A DNA stretch of 64,000 bases from Nocardiopsis algeriensis. Lineage in GTDB: Bacteria; Actinomycetota; Actinomycetes; Streptosporangiales; Streptosporangiaceae. The position numbers were made by a program, and so were the translations under genes. Position 1 is the first letter of the stretch. Every line of letters begins with the position of its first letter. Of the stretch, positions 33,586 to 42,302 are shown piece after piece. The notes beneath the pieces are model-generated. The model saw only the letters and a program-made list of their open reading frames with translations, did no database searches and had not been told where the DNA came from. The DNA is taken from the NCBI RefSeq assembly GCF_014203695.1, contig NZ_JACHJO010000008.1:186001-250000 (forward strand), in the 5' to 3' direction.

Positions 33586-35679
33586 ATGACCCGGGGACCC
33601 GAGGCGTTCGAGAGCGGACGGGAGGGCGGCCGAGCGGCGGCCTCCGCAGGTGACGACCCCACCGCCACCGCCCTCCTGGAGGCTCTGACGCGCTCAGGGC
33701 TGTCCCGGGAGGCCCGGGCCTGGGTCACCGCGGCGCTGTGGGGCGACGACGCGCTCACGGCCCTCCAGGAGGGCCGCCCGATGCCCGACATCGAACCCTC
33801 CGCGCCGCAACCCCCTCCGCCGTCCGCGGTCCCCCGGACCTACCTCGCCGGGATCCGGGTCCAGGGATTTCGCGGAATCGGCCGGCCCGCCGAGCTCACC
33901 TTCCCGCCCGGGCCCGGGCTCACCGTCATCGTCGGACGCAACGGCTCGGGCAAGTCCAGCTTCGCGGAGGCGGCCGAGGCCGCCATGACCGGCCGCAACC
34001 CGCGTTGGGACGCCATGCCCACCACCTGGCGCGACGGCTGGCGCAACCTCCACTACGACGAACGCACCGAGGCGACCGTCGACATCCTCGCCGCCGGGGA
34101 CCGCGCCCCCACGCGGATCACCCGGCGCTGGACCGGGGAGAGCGTCCGCTCCGCGCGCGGTGAGGTCGTCCTCCCCAGCGGTGAGGCGGTGCCCCTGCGC
34201 ACCCTCGACTGGGGCGAGGACCTGGTCCGCTACCGTCCCTTCCTGTCCTACGACGAGCTGGGACGCACGGTCACCGGCCGCTCCGCCGAGCTCTACGACA
34301 CTCTCACCGCGCTCCTGGGCCTCACCGGGCTGGCCGAGGCCGAGCGCCGTCTGGCCAAGGCCTGCGACGGGCTCGCCCGGCGCCGGGACCGGCCCTCCCG
34401 CGAGCTGAGCTACCTCCTGGACGCCCTGCGCGCCTCCGACGACCCGCGCGCGGCCCAGGCGGTCGGGCTCCTCACCGCACCCCGCCTCGACATGGACGCC
34501 CTGCGCCGCATCGCCGCCGACGACGGGCCGAGCGATCCCGGGCTCCACGTCGTCCTGCGCAGGCTGCGGCGGCTGTCGGTGCCCGAGCGCGTGGTGATGG
34601 GCGACGTCGTCAACGAACTGCGCGGCGCCTCCATGGAACTGGCCATGGCCGCCGGCACCAAGGGCGACCACGCCCACGGTGTCGTCCGCCTCCTGGAGGA
34701 GGCCCTCGCCCACCACGAGCGCCACCCGGCGGAGACCACCTGCCCCACCTGCTCCACGCCGAACGCCCTGGGCCCCGACTGGGTGCGCCGCGCACAGGCC
34801 CAGCTGCGCGTCCTGCGCCCCCAGGCCGCCCCGGCCTCGTCCGCCTACGAGCGCGCTCGCGAGGCCCGTGACCAGGCCAGGTTCCTGATGTCGCCCCCGC
34901 CGGCCTGGCTGCCGCCGGAGAGCGAGCTGGGCCAGGTGTGGGCCCTGTGGGAGTCGGGTGCCGGTCTCACCGACCTCGGCGAGCTGGCCGAGCACATCGA
35001 GGTGGTCGGCCGCAAGCTCCGCGCCGCCGCGGTCAGCGCGCGACGCGATGCCGCCGAGCGCCTGGAGGACCCGACCGGCGGGTGGTCCGAGCTGGCCGGG
35101 CAGCTCTCGGGCTGGCTCGACGACGCCGACGACGCCCTCGCGGCCAGGAGCGGCCTCGACACCGCCGAGGCGGCCCTGAACTGGCTGTCCGAGCAGGCCC
35201 GGGCCCTGCGGGCCCAGCGCCTGGGGCCCGTCGCCGCACAGGCCGAGCAGGTGTGGTTCCAGCTGCGCCAGGAGCGTCACATCGACCTCCAGGGCATGCG
35301 CCTCATCGGCCGCGGGGCCCGCCGCCGCGTCGAGGTCGACGTGGCGGTGGACGGGGTGGCCGACCAGACGAGCGCGCCCGGCCTGCTCAGCCAGGGCGAG
35401 TTCCAGGCCCTGGCGCTGTCCATCTGCCTGCCGCGCGCCCTGCTCGAGGACAACCCCTTCGGGTTCCTGGTGCTCGACGACCCCGTACAGGCCATGGACA
35501 CCGAGACGGTCGAGGGGCTGGCCGCGGTGCTGGCCGAGGTGGGCCGGCTGCGACAGGTGGTGGTGTTCACCCACGACACCCGGCTCTCCGACGCCCTGCG
35601 CCGGCTCGGCCTGCCCGCCTCCATCCGCACGATCAACCGGGACGCCATGTCCAACGTGTGGGTCTCCGACGGTTCCTGA
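33586..35679 (+). CDS. Rad50/SMC-like AAA ATPase with CxxC zinc hook
   Basis: This 697-residue ATPase has about 85 N-terminal residues of unknown type, then the ABC-ATPase start YLAGIRVQGFRGIGRPAEL with Walker A GRNGSGKSS (residues 117-125). A helical arm with a central CPTC motif (C386 and C389) follows, as in Rad50 zinc hooks. The second arm leads to signature LSQGE (601-605) and Walker B FLVLDDPVQAMD (627 onward), then VVVFTHDTRLSDAL. It lies 92 bp behind jetC in the position where type III Wadjet loci carry jetD, but it shows no DUF2399/Toprim nuclease features. A possible -10 (TAGTCT, 33544) suggests its own promoter. Confidence 0.85.
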   Translation: MTRGPEAFESGREGGRAAASAGDDPTATALLEALTRSGLSREARAWVTAALWGDDALTALQEGRPMPDIEPSAPQPPPPSAVPRTYLAGIRVQGFRGIGRPAELTFPPGPGLTVIVGRNGSGKSSFAEAAEAAMTGRNPRWDAMPTTWRDGWRNLHYDERTEATVDILAAGDRAPTRITRRWTGESVRSARGEVVLPSGEAVPLRTLDWGEDLVRYRPFLSYDELGRTVTGRSAELYDTLTALLGLTGLAEAERRLAKACDGLARRRDRPSRELSYLLDALRASDDPRAAQAVGLLTAPRLDMDALRRIAADDGPSDPGLHVVLRRLRRLSVPERVVMGDVVNELRGASMELAMAAGTKGDHAHGVVRLLEEALAHHERHPAETTCPTCSTPNALGPDWVRRAQAQLRVLRPQAAPASSAYERAREARDQARFLMSPPPAWLPPESELGQVWALWESGAGLTDLGELAEHIEVVGRKLRAAAVSARRDAAERLEDPTGGWSELAGQLSGWLDDADDALAARSGLDTAEAALNWLSEQARALRAQRLGPVAAQAEQVWFQLRQERHIDLQGMRLIGRGARRRVEVDVAVDGVADQTSAPGLLSQGEFQALALSICLPRALLEDNPFGFLVLDDPVQAMDTETVEGLAAVLAEVGRLRQVVVFTHDTRLSDALRRLGLPASIRTINRDAMSNVWVSDGS

Positions 35680-35831
35680 GAGGCCCCGCGAGAGCGGTCC
35701 AGGTCACATTCCCGCGCCTTCCAGGCCGGTTTCTGCGTCTCCGAGGGCTCCGGAAACCCTTGTCTGCCTGGGATTTCGGAGCCCTTCCCCGCGTGGGGGC
35801 GGCGGAGCGGGGAGCGCCCCCGCCCTTCGAT

Positions 35832-35862
35832 TTGGCACACCACCCCCCGAGCCCTGTATAGT
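35832..35862 (+). promoter_or_regulatory. Promoter for tRNA-Thr, tRNA-Met and rpmG
   Basis: TTGGCA (35832-35837) and TATAGT (35857-35862) are separated by 19 bp and lie about 75 bp upstream of tRNA-Thr. Confidence 0.6.
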
Positions 35863-35936
35863 CATGAGCGTCGCAAGGGGGAACGCCCCGAAGGGCAGGA
35901 GCAGGACGGCCCGGAGGAGCGGAACCCACGAAGCGC

Positions 35937-36009
35937 GCCCCTTTAGCTCAGTCGGCAGAGCGTCTCCATGGTAAGGAGAAGGTCTACGGTTCGATTCCGT
36001 AAAGGGGCT
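35937..36009 (+). tRNA. tRNA-Thr (anticodon GGT)
   Basis: Acceptor stem gcccctt/aaggggc, D-arm tagctcagtcggcagag, anticodon loop atGGTaa closed by tctcc/ggaga, and T-arm with gttcgattcc give a complete 73-nt tRNA without encoded CCA. Confidence 0.96.
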
Positions 36010-36112
36010 CCACCACTTGACGAGGTCCGGTCCACTCAGGTGGGTGGTCGGTGGATCATCCGCCGGCCTGTCCGGGGCCGGTCTGGGTTCAGGCCGGTTT
36101 CCCAGAGATCGG

Positions 36113-36188
36113 GGCGGAGTAGCTCAGTCGGTAGAGCAAGCGGCTCATAATCGCTGTGTCGTCGGTTCAAGTCCGGCCTCCGCTACCA
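36113..36188 (+). tRNA. tRNA-Met, elongator (anticodon CAT), CCA encoded
   Basis: The sequence has acceptor stem ggcggag/ctccgct, D-arm gtagctcagtcggtagag, anticodon loop ctCATaa and T-loop ttcaagt, and ends with ACCA. The position between tRNA-Thr and rpmG is the usual place of elongator tRNA-Met in actinomycetes; the initiator-specific GC pairs in the anticodon stem are not present. A lysidine-modified Ile tRNA is the other possibility for CAT but is less likely here. Confidence 0.93.
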
Positions 36189-36291
36189 CCCCGCAGGCCC
36201 CTGACCACGAGCTGATCAGGGGTCGAAGCGGGGGCTTTGCAGTGTTCAGCTGTACAACCCGTACCGTCTCCAGCGAGAAAGGCACTCCGAC

Positions 36292-36456
36292 GTGGCTGCC
36301 ACCGACGTGAGGCCGAAGATCACCCTGGCCTGCCAGGAGTGCAATCACCGTAACTACATCACGCGCAAGAACCGTCGGAACACCCCCGACCGGCTGACGA
36401 TCAAGAAGTTCTGCCCGAACTGCCGCAAGCACAACGAGCACCGCGAGACCCGCTAG
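36292..36456 (+). CDS. rpmG: 50S ribosomal protein L33, zinc-binding form
   Basis: This small gene of 54 codons has a GTG start. The product begins [18 protein letters not shown] and carries two CxxC pairs (CQEC and CPNC), followed by a basic C-terminus with KHNEHRETR. This is the zinc-containing (C+) form of L33. The gene lies in the order tRNA-Thr, tRNA-Met, rpmG, dehydratases, typical of actinomycetes. Confidence 0.95.
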   Translation: MAATDVRPKITLACQECNHRNYITRKNRRNTPDRLTIKKFCPNCRKHNEHRETR

Positions 36457-36518
36457 GCGCGAGCCGGCGTGGACGCGAGGCGTCGCGCGTGAGAGGTACG
36501 GCTTCTCATAGACTTCGA

Positions 36519-36544
36519 GCCCGGTGAGCACCCGCTCACCGGGC
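36519..36544 (+). terminator. Hairpin after rpmG
   Basis: A 10-bp perfect stem (gcccggtgag/ctcaccgggc) surrounds a 6-base loop, 62 bp after the rpmG stop and 30 bp before the dehydratase gene, followed by a modest T-rich run. It probably ends the tRNA-rpmG transcript. Confidence 0.7.
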
Positions 36545-36573
36545 CGCTTGCTTTCACGCACGAGAGGGAGAGC

Positions 36574-37026
36574 GTGGCGATCAACCCCGACTACGTGGGG
36601 CGGGAGTATCCCGCTTCCGAGCCCTACCAGGTGACCCGCGTCAAGATCCGCGAGTTCGCCGAGGCGATCAACGATCCGAACCCCGTCTACACCGACCCGT
36701 CCGCGGCCGAGGCCGCCGGGTACGCGGACGTGGTCGCGCCCCCGACCTTCCCCGTGATCCTCGGTATGGCGGGGTCGGCCCGCGCCGTCGCGGACCCGGA
36801 GCTCGGCGTGGACTTCTCCCGCGTGGTCCACGGTGACCAGAGCTTCCGCTACAGCCGGCCGCTGGTCGCCGGGGACGTACTCGACGCCGTCACCCGCATC
36901 ACCGACGTCAAGGTGCTCGCGGGCAACGAGATGCTCACCCTGGAGACGGTCGTGACCGGAGCCGACGGCGAGCACGTCGTCACGGCGGGCATGATGCTCG
37001 TCGTACGCCCCGAGCAGTCCCGCTGA
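36574..37026 (+). CDS. MaoC-like hydratase subunit, HadA type (FAS1-like dehydratase domain)
   Basis: This protein of 150 residues begins MAINPDYVGREYPASEPYQV, has REFAEAINDPNPVYTD and the VVAPPTFPVIL segment, and later VVHGDQSFRYSRPLVAGD. This matches the FAS1-DH-like subunit of (3R)-hydroxyacyl-ACP dehydratases, which pairs with a catalytic MaoC subunit. The second gene begins 2 bp after its stop and supplies that subunit. In mycobacteria the same pair (HadA-HadB) works in FAS-II; the substrate in this organism is not known. Confidence 0.9.
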   Translation: MAINPDYVGREYPASEPYQVTRVKIREFAEAINDPNPVYTDPSAAEAAGYADVVAPPTFPVILGMAGSARAVADPELGVDFSRVVHGDQSFRYSRPLVAGDVLDAVTRITDVKVLAGNEMLTLETVVTGADGEHVVTAGMMLVVRPEQSR

Positions 37027-37028
37027 AC

Positions 37029-37469
37029 GTGAGGAACAACGCGACCGTGAGCCCGCGCCACGCCGACGTCGAGGTCGGCACCGAGATCCCCGAGCGGACC
37101 TTCCCCGTCCGCCGCCTGGACCTGATCCGCTACGCCGGCGCCTCCGGCGACTTCAACCCCATCCACTGGAACGAGCGCTTCGCCAGGTCCGTCGGCCTGC
37201 CCGACGTGATCGCGCACGGCATGTTCACCATGGCCGAGGCGGCGAGGCTGCTGACCGACTGGACCGGGGACCCCGGCTGCGTCGTCGACTACGCGGTGCG
37301 CTTCTCCGCGCCCGTGGTGGTCCCCGACGACGACGAGGGAGCCGAGATCACCGTCGGCGGGACCGTGAAGAAGAAGCACGACGACGGAACCGTCACCGTG
37401 GCCCTGACCGCCCGATCGGGCGGCGCCAAGGTCCTGGCCCGGTCCACCGCGGTCGTCCGCCTGGCCTGA
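37029..37469 (+). CDS. MaoC-like dehydratase, catalytic subunit, HadB type
   Basis: The 146-residue subunit has the hydratase 2 catalytic stretch YAGASGDFNPIHWNERFA (Asp and His of the active site), then VIAHGMFTMAEAARLL and VVDYAVRFSAPVVVPDD. It is the catalytic hot-dog-fold partner of the preceding HadA-type subunit and lies 2 bp behind it; together they would dehydrate (3R)-hydroxyacyl thioesters. murB follows 38 bp later on the same strand. Confidence 0.9.
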   Translation: MRNNATVSPRHADVEVGTEIPERTFPVRRLDLIRYAGASGDFNPIHWNERFARSVGLPDVIAHGMFTMAEAARLLTDWTGDPGCVVDYAVRFSAPVVVPDDDEGAEITVGGTVKKKHDDGTVTVALTARSGGAKVLARSTAVVRLA

Positions 37470-37507
37470 TCCCCGGCGGGACTCCCGAGAGCAGCAGTGA
37501 GGAAAGC

Positions 37508-38593
37508 GTGACCGACACCCGAGACAGCGTCCTGCTCAGCGACCACACCACGCTGGGCCTGGGCGGCCCGGCCAGGACCTTCGTCAGCGCCGACAGCACC
37601 GACGGGCTGATCGGCGCCGTCGCCGGCGCCGACGCCGCGGGGGAGCCCGTCCTGGTCCTGGGCGGCGGCAGCAACCTCGTGGTGTCCGACGCCGGTTTCC
37701 CCGGCACCGTGGTCCGCGTCGCCTCCCAGGGCGTCTCCTTCGAGGAGACCGGGGAGCTCGGAGCCGACGGGGAGGAGGTCGTCGTGCTGCGCGCGGAGGC
37801 GGGTGCGGAGTGGGACCCCCTCGTCCGCCGCACCGTCGAGGAGGGCCTCAACGGGCTGGAGTTCCTCTCGGGGATCCCCGGCCTGGTCGGTTCCACGCCC
37901 ATCCAGAACGTGGGCGCCTACGGCCAGGACGTCAGCCAGACGATCCGCGAGGTCCTGGTGTACGACCGCCGCACCGGGCGGCGGCGGACCCTGACCGGGG
38001 CGGAGTGCGGTTTCACCTACCGCGACAGCGTCTTCAAGGGCGACGACCGCTACGTGGTGTGCGAGGTGGCCTTCGCGCTGCACCGCGGCAAGCTCAGCCG
38101 CCCCGTCGCCTATGCCGAGGTCGCCCGGGCCCTCGGGGTGGAGGCGGGCACCCGGGTACCGCTGGACCAGGCGCGGGAGACCGTACTGTCCCTGCGCCGG
38201 CGCAAGGGCATGGTCCTGGACCCCCAGGACCCCGACACCCGCAGCGCCGGATCCTTCTTCACCAACCCGGTGGTCACCGCCGAGGAGTACGAGGCGGTGC
38301 GCGCACGGGCGGAGGAGCTCCTGGGCGCGGACACGGCGATGCCCGCCCACCCCGACGGCGGCGGCGGGGTCAAGCTGTCCGCGGCCTGGCTGATCGACAA
38401 GGCCGGGTTCAAGGGACACGCGCACGGCACGGCCCGGATCTCCTCCAAGCACGTCCTCGCCCTGACCACCGTGCCCGGCGCGCCCTCCGCGGAGGACCTC
38501 CTGGAGCTGGCCCGCCGGATCCGCGACGGTGTGGAGGAGCGGTTCGGTGTACGCCTGGTCAACGAGCCCGTGATGGTCGGTATCTCCCTCTGA
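37508..38593 (+). CDS. murB: UDP-N-acetylmuramate dehydrogenase MurB
   Basis: The 361-residue FAD enzyme reduces UDP-GlcNAc-enolpyruvate to UDP-MurNAc in peptidoglycan synthesis. Visible features are TTLGLGGPARTFV, VLVLGGGSNLVVSD (FAD site), GLEFLSGIPGLVGSTPIQNVGAYG, YRDSVFKG with the catalytic serine region, and AGSFFTNPVV near the end. The start is GTG after a gaggaaagc site. The gene ends at a long UUCG hairpin. Confidence 0.96.
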   Translation: MTDTRDSVLLSDHTTLGLGGPARTFVSADSTDGLIGAVAGADAAGEPVLVLGGGSNLVVSDAGFPGTVVRVASQGVSFEETGELGADGEEVVVLRAEAGAEWDPLVRRTVEEGLNGLEFLSGIPGLVGSTPIQNVGAYGQDVSQTIREVLVYDRRTGRRRTLTGAECGFTYRDSVFKGDDRYVVCEVAFALHRGKLSRPVAYAEVARALGVEAGTRVPLDQARETVLSLRRRKGMVLDPQDPDTRSAGSFFTNPVVTAEEYEAVRARAEELLGADTAMPAHPDGGGGVKLSAAWLIDKAGFKGHAHGTARISSKHVLALTTVPGAPSAEDLLELARRIRDGVEERFGVRLVNEPVMVGISL

Positions 38594-38598
38594 AAAGA

Positions 38599-38656
38599 GA
38601 AGATGCGCTTGATTTCCTTGTTCGGTTCGCCGAACAAAGAAATCAGGCGCATCTTC
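38599..38656 (+). terminator. Long UUCG-capped hairpin after murB
   Basis: A 27-bp stem (gaagatgcgc...gcgcatcttc) with one C-A mismatch and one U-G wobble closes on a ttcg tetraloop. It begins 6 bp after the murB stop. It lacks a T tract and is distinctly richer in A and T than the surrounding genes. Confidence 0.88.
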
Positions 38657-38681
38657 GTGCGCTATTCGCCGGGCCCATGAA

Positions 38682-38850
38682 TTGCATTTCCTCGTCGGCC
38701 TGGCCTAGGGTCGGACAGGTCGAGGGGGAGTAGTCCCCGATCGTGCGATCGACACACCGGTCCGCGGGCCCGGTCGTACGAGCCCGAGCCCGGCGCACGG
38801 TACACGGCACCAGGGGCGAAGGGCGGACGAGACCTTTGACCCGGAGGTGG
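38682..38850 (+). promoter_or_regulatory. Promoter and yybP-ykoY manganese riboswitch
   Basis: TTGCAT (38682-38687) and TAGGGT (38706-38711) with an 18-bp spacer form the promoter. The transcript then carries gagggggagtagtccccg (38722-38739), and near its end gagacctttgaccc (38830-38843), the two conserved ends of the yybP-ykoY class that senses Mn2+. The gene that follows encodes a GDT1/TMEM165-family protein, a known target of this riboswitch class. Confidence 0.85.
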
Positions 38851-38915
38851 AGCGGCCGGGTCCGAAAGGTGTTTTCCGATTCCTTTCTTCCTGCCGCCTC
38901 GAAAGAGGGGAAAAG

Positions 38916-39509
38916 GTGTCTGTGTTTCTCGCAGGTCTGGGATTCAGTGCGCTCGCCGTTTTCGTCGCGGAAATGGGGGACAAGACACAACTGGTCGCGA
39001 TGTCGCTGGCCACCCGGTACCGCGCGTCGACCGTTCTTGTCGGCATCACCGCCGCCACCGCGCTCGTCCACGTCGTGAGCGTGTTCGCGGCAGAGGTCCT
39101 GGGCTCGGCGATCCCCACCGACTGGGTCACCCTGGTGGCCGGACTGGCCTTCCTGGTGTTCGGCGCCTGGACCCTGCGCGGCGACGAGATGACCGACAAG
39201 GACGAGGAGAGGGCGGCCTCCCGCCGGATCCGCTCCGCTTTCCTGACGGTGTTCACGGTGTTCCTCGTCGCCGAGCTCGGCGACAAGACCATGCTCACCA
39301 CCGTCGCGGTCGGCACCCGGTACGACTGGCTGCCGGTGTGGATCGGCTCCACCGCCGGCATGGTCGCCGCCGACGCCCTCGCCATCGCGCTCGGCGTGCT
39401 CCTGGGCAAGAAGCTTCCCGAGCGGGCGATCCGGATCGGTGCCGCGGTGCTGTTCTTCGCCGCGGGCACGGCCATGGCCGCGCAGGGTGTGTGGATGCTC
39501 CTCTCCTGA
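38916..39509 (+). CDS. GDT1/TMEM165 (UPF0016) family cation transporter, probable Mn2+ exporter
   Basis: This protein of 197 residues has two copies of the family motif, VAEMGDKTQLVA and VAELGDKTMLTT, and six hydrophobic segments, the standard two-fold repeat of UPF0016 transporters. Bacterial members export Mn2+. GTG 38916 follows GAGGGGAAAAG and starts the first membrane segment; the frame remains open upstream to 38847, inside the riboswitch leader. The yybP-ykoY element ahead supports manganese regulation. Confidence 0.92.
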   Translation: MSVFLAGLGFSALAVFVAEMGDKTQLVAMSLATRYRASTVLVGITAATALVHVVSVFAAEVLGSAIPTDWVTLVAGLAFLVFGAWTLRGDEMTDKDEERAASRRIRSAFLTVFTVFLVAELGDKTMLTTVAVGTRYDWLPVWIGSTAGMVAADALAIALGVLLGKKLPERAIRIGAAVLFFAAGTAMAAQGVWMLLS

Positions 39510-39516
39510 CAGGAGC

Positions 39517-40587
39517 TCACCCGGCCGGAGCCGCCCCCGGCTCCTCCGCCAGCCAGGAGTCCACCCCCGCCAGCATCTCCTTCTTCAGCGATTCGGGCGC
39601 CCCCGAGGCCCGGATCGACATCCGGGCCAGCTCCGCCAGTTCCGGGTCGGAGAACCCGAACACCTCCCGGGCGATCCGGTACTGCTCCACCAGGCGGGGC
39701 CCGAACAGCAGCGGGTCGTCCGTGCCCAGGGCGATCGGCACCCCCGAGTCGAACAGCCGGCGCAGCGGCACGTGCTCCATCTGCTCGAACACCCCGAGCG
39801 CCACGTTCGAGGTCGGGCAGATCTCCAGCGTCACCCCCTGCGTGGCGACCCGCTCGACCAGGTGGGGGTCCTCCACGACCCGAACCCCGTGCCCCACGCG
39901 GTCGGCCTCCAGCTCGTCCAGGCACTCGCGGATGCTGCGCGGCCCCTGGAGCTCGCCCCCGTGCGGCGCCGAGATCAGGCCCGCCCGGCGGGCGATGCGG
40001 AACGCGGCCTCGAACTCGCGGGCGCGCCCCCTCCGCTCGTCGTTGTTGAGGCCGAACGACACCACGCCTCTGCCCGCGTACTGCCGGGCCAGCCGGGCCA
40101 GGGCTCTGGCGTCCAGCGGATGCCGGGTGCGGTTGGCCGCCACCATGACACCGATACCCACGCCGGTGTCGCGCTCGGCGGCGCGGGCGGCGTCCAGGAT
40201 CAGCTCCAGGGTGGCGGTGAGGCCGTCGAACAGCGCCGCGTAGCCGCTCGGGTCCACCTGGATCTCCAGCCAGCCGGTCCCGGCCTCGCGCTCGTCCTCA
40301 GCGGCCTCGCGCAGCAGGCGGCGGATGTCCTCCGGCCGGCGCAGCACGGAGCGGGCGATGTCGTACAGGCGCTGGAACCTGAACCAGCCGCGCTCGTCGG
40401 TGGCGCGCAGCTTGGGCGGCCAGTCCGTGGCCAGGGCCTGGGGGAGGTGGATCCCGTGCTCCCCGGCGAGCTCCACCAGGGTGGGGTGGCGCATCGAGCC
40501 GGTGAAGTGCAGATGAAGGTGTGCCTTGGGCAGCCGGTCCAGGCTGCGGGCGGCGATCGGTGTCTCCATGACGCAAGCCTGCCCCAT
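39517..40587 (-). CDS. add: Adenosine deaminase family protein
   Basis: This 356-residue metal-dependent deaminase has the first zinc motif LPKAHLHLHFTGSM, a later SAPHGGELQGP, DRVGHGVRVVEDP with its histidine, EICPTSNVALGVF, and the TDDPLLFG aspartate pair. These are all hallmarks of adenosine deaminase and close relatives; the HFTGS variant (HLEGS in classical enzymes) is common in actinomycete add paralogs. ATG 40587 was chosen for the GGAAGGGG site 5 bases upstream; another ATG at 40569 is possible. It ends 7 bp from the convergent transporter gene. Confidence 0.9.
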   Translation of the reverse strand: MGQACVMETPIAARSLDRLPKAHLHLHFTGSMRHPTLVELAGEHGIHLPQALATDWPPKLRATDERGWFRFQRLYDIARSVLRRPEDIRRLLREAAEDEREAGTGWLEIQVDPSGYAALFDGLTATLELILDAARAAERDTGVGIGVMVAANRTRHPLDARALARLARQYAGRGVVSFGLNNDERRGRAREFEAAFRIARRAGLISAPHGGELQGPRSIRECLDELEADRVGHGVRVVEDPHLVERVATQGVTLEICPTSNVALGVFEQMEHVPLRRLFDSGVPIALGTDDPLLFGPRLVEQYRIAREVFGFSDPELAELARMSIRASGAPESLKKEMLAGVDSWLAEEPGAAPAG

Positions 40588-40698
40588 ACAGGCCCCTTCC
40601 GACACCGGGAACGGACCGATCCGCGGGAAGGAGCCCCCGGGGACGCACGGGGGGCGCGCCCCGACGGGACGCGCCCCCGCGCGAGGATTGCGGGAGGC

Positions 40699-41907
40699 CT
40701 ACACCGCCTCGGCCAGCAGCTTCTGGATGCGGCTGACCCCCTCGGCGAGGTCCTCGTCGCCCAGGGCGTAGGACAGGCGCAGGTAGCCGGGGGTGCCGAA
40801 GGCCTCACCCGGGACCACGGCGACCTCGGCCTCCTCCAGGATGAGCTCGGCCAGCTCGGCGGAGGTCTGCGGGCGGCGGCCGCGGATCTGCTTGCCCAGC
40901 ACGCCCTTGACCGACGGGTAGGCGTAGAAGGCGCCCTCCGGCTCGGGGCAGAGCACCCCGTCGATCTCGTTGAGCATGCGCACGATGGTCCTGCGGCGGC
41001 GGTCGAAGGCCTTCTTCATCTCCTCGACGGCGGCCAGGTCGCCGGAGACAGCGGCGAGCGCGGCGGCCTGGGAGACGTTGGCGACGTTGGAGGTGGCGTG
41101 CGACTGCAGGTTGCCCGCGGCCTTGACGACGTCCTTCGGGCCGATGATCCATCCCACGCGCCAGCCGGTCATCGCGTAGGTCTTGGCCACGCCGTTGACG
41201 ACGACCGTGCGGTCGGCGATCTCGGGGACCTCGACGGGAAGCGAGGAGAACTCGGCGTCGCCGTAGACGAGGTGCTCGTAGATCTCGTCGGTGAGGACCC
41301 ACAGGCCGTGCTCGTTCGCCCACTGCCCGATCGCGCGGACCTGCTCGCGCGGGTAGACGGCGCCGGTCGGGTTGGACGGGGAGACGAACACCAGGACCTT
41401 GGTGCGCTCGGTGCGCGCCTGCTCCAGCTGCTCGACACCGGCCATGTAACCGGTGCTCTCGTCGGTGACGACGAAGACGGGGACACCGCCCGCGAGCTTG
41501 ATCGACTCGGGGTAGGTGGTCCAGTACGGGGCGATGACGATGACCTCGTCGCCCGGGTCCAGCATGGCGGCGAAGGCCTCGTAGATGGCCTGCTTGCCGC
41601 CGTTGGTCACCAGGATCTGCGACGGGTCCACCCGGTAGCCGGAGTCGCGCGCGGTCTTCTCCGCGATCGCCTTCTTCAGCTCGGGCAGGCCGGTGGCCGG
41701 GGTGTAGCGGTGGAACCGGGGCTCGCGGACCGCCTCCGCGGCGGCCTCGACGATGTAGTCGGGCGTCGGGAAGTCCGGTTCTCCCGCGCCGAAGCCGATG
41801 ACGGGACGGCCCTCCGCCTTCATGGCCTTGGCCTTGGCGTCCACGGCGAGGGTTGCGGACTCGGAGATGGCGCTGATGCGTGCAGAGACACGGGGTCGGT
41901 CAGTCAT
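40699..41907 (-). CDS. Pyridoxal-phosphate aminotransferase, aspartate aminotransferase type
   Basis: The 402-residue class I aminotransferase has [54 protein letters not shown] and the PLP lysine in [15 protein letters not shown]. The length and the position next to tRNA-Trp and secE match the actinobacterial AspC homolog found at this site. It makes aspartate or a related amino acid by transamination with glutamate and oxaloacetate; other acceptors cannot be excluded. Confidence 0.94.
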   Translation of the reverse strand: MTDRPRVSARISAISESATLAVDAKAKAMKAEGRPVIGFGAGEPDFPTPDYIVEAAAEAVREPRFHRYTPATGLPELKKAIAEKTARDSGYRVDPSQILVTNGGKQAIYEAFAAMLDPGDEVIVIAPYWTTYPESIKLAGGVPVFVVTDESTGYMAGVEQLEQARTERTKVLVFVSPSNPTGAVYPREQVRAIGQWANEHGLWVLTDEIYEHLVYGDAEFSSLPVEVPEIADRTVVVNGVAKTYAMTGWRVGWIIGPKDVVKAAGNLQSHATSNVANVSQAAALAAVSGDLAAVEEMKKAFDRRRRTIVRMLNEIDGVLCPEPEGAFYAYPSVKGVLGKQIRGRRPQTSAELAELILEEAEVAVVPGEAFGTPGYLRLSYALGDEDLAEGVSRIQKLLAEAV

Positions 41908-42132
41908 GTCCCCATGGTGTCATGTGCGGTCCCGTCGGGGACGGGCGGGAAGGAGCGGTGCCCGGGGACGAAATACCCCTCGCGCCACGTCGGGGCGCAT
42001 ACCGGTTTGGCCGAGAGGCCGGCCGGAGGATACACTTCGAGACGTCGGCCGGTCGTGTCCCAGGTGTTACCGACAACACGGTGTGCACGCGTGACACGGA
42101 CCGGCTATGGTGGGGAACTGAAGATTCCGCAT

Positions 42133-42205
42133 AGGGCAGTGGCTCAATTGGCAGAGCACCGGTCTCCAAAACCGGCGGTTGGGGGTTCGAGTCCCTCCTG
42201 CCCTG
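42133..42205 (+). tRNA. tRNA-Trp (anticodon CCA)
   Basis: Acceptor stem agggcag/ctgccct, D-arm tggctcaattggcagagca, anticodon loop tctCCAaaa and T-loop ttcgagt give a complete 73-nt tRNA. A TATGGT (42106-42111) is a possible -10. It is the usual neighbour of secE. Confidence 0.97.
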
Positions 42206-42302
42206 CACGAATCGCTCGTGCGGCGCGGCGACTCAGAGGTCGGCGCGCCGCACGATCGGCATCCGGATACTCGGGGACAGCCCGCGACCCTAAGGACCCC
42301 AG

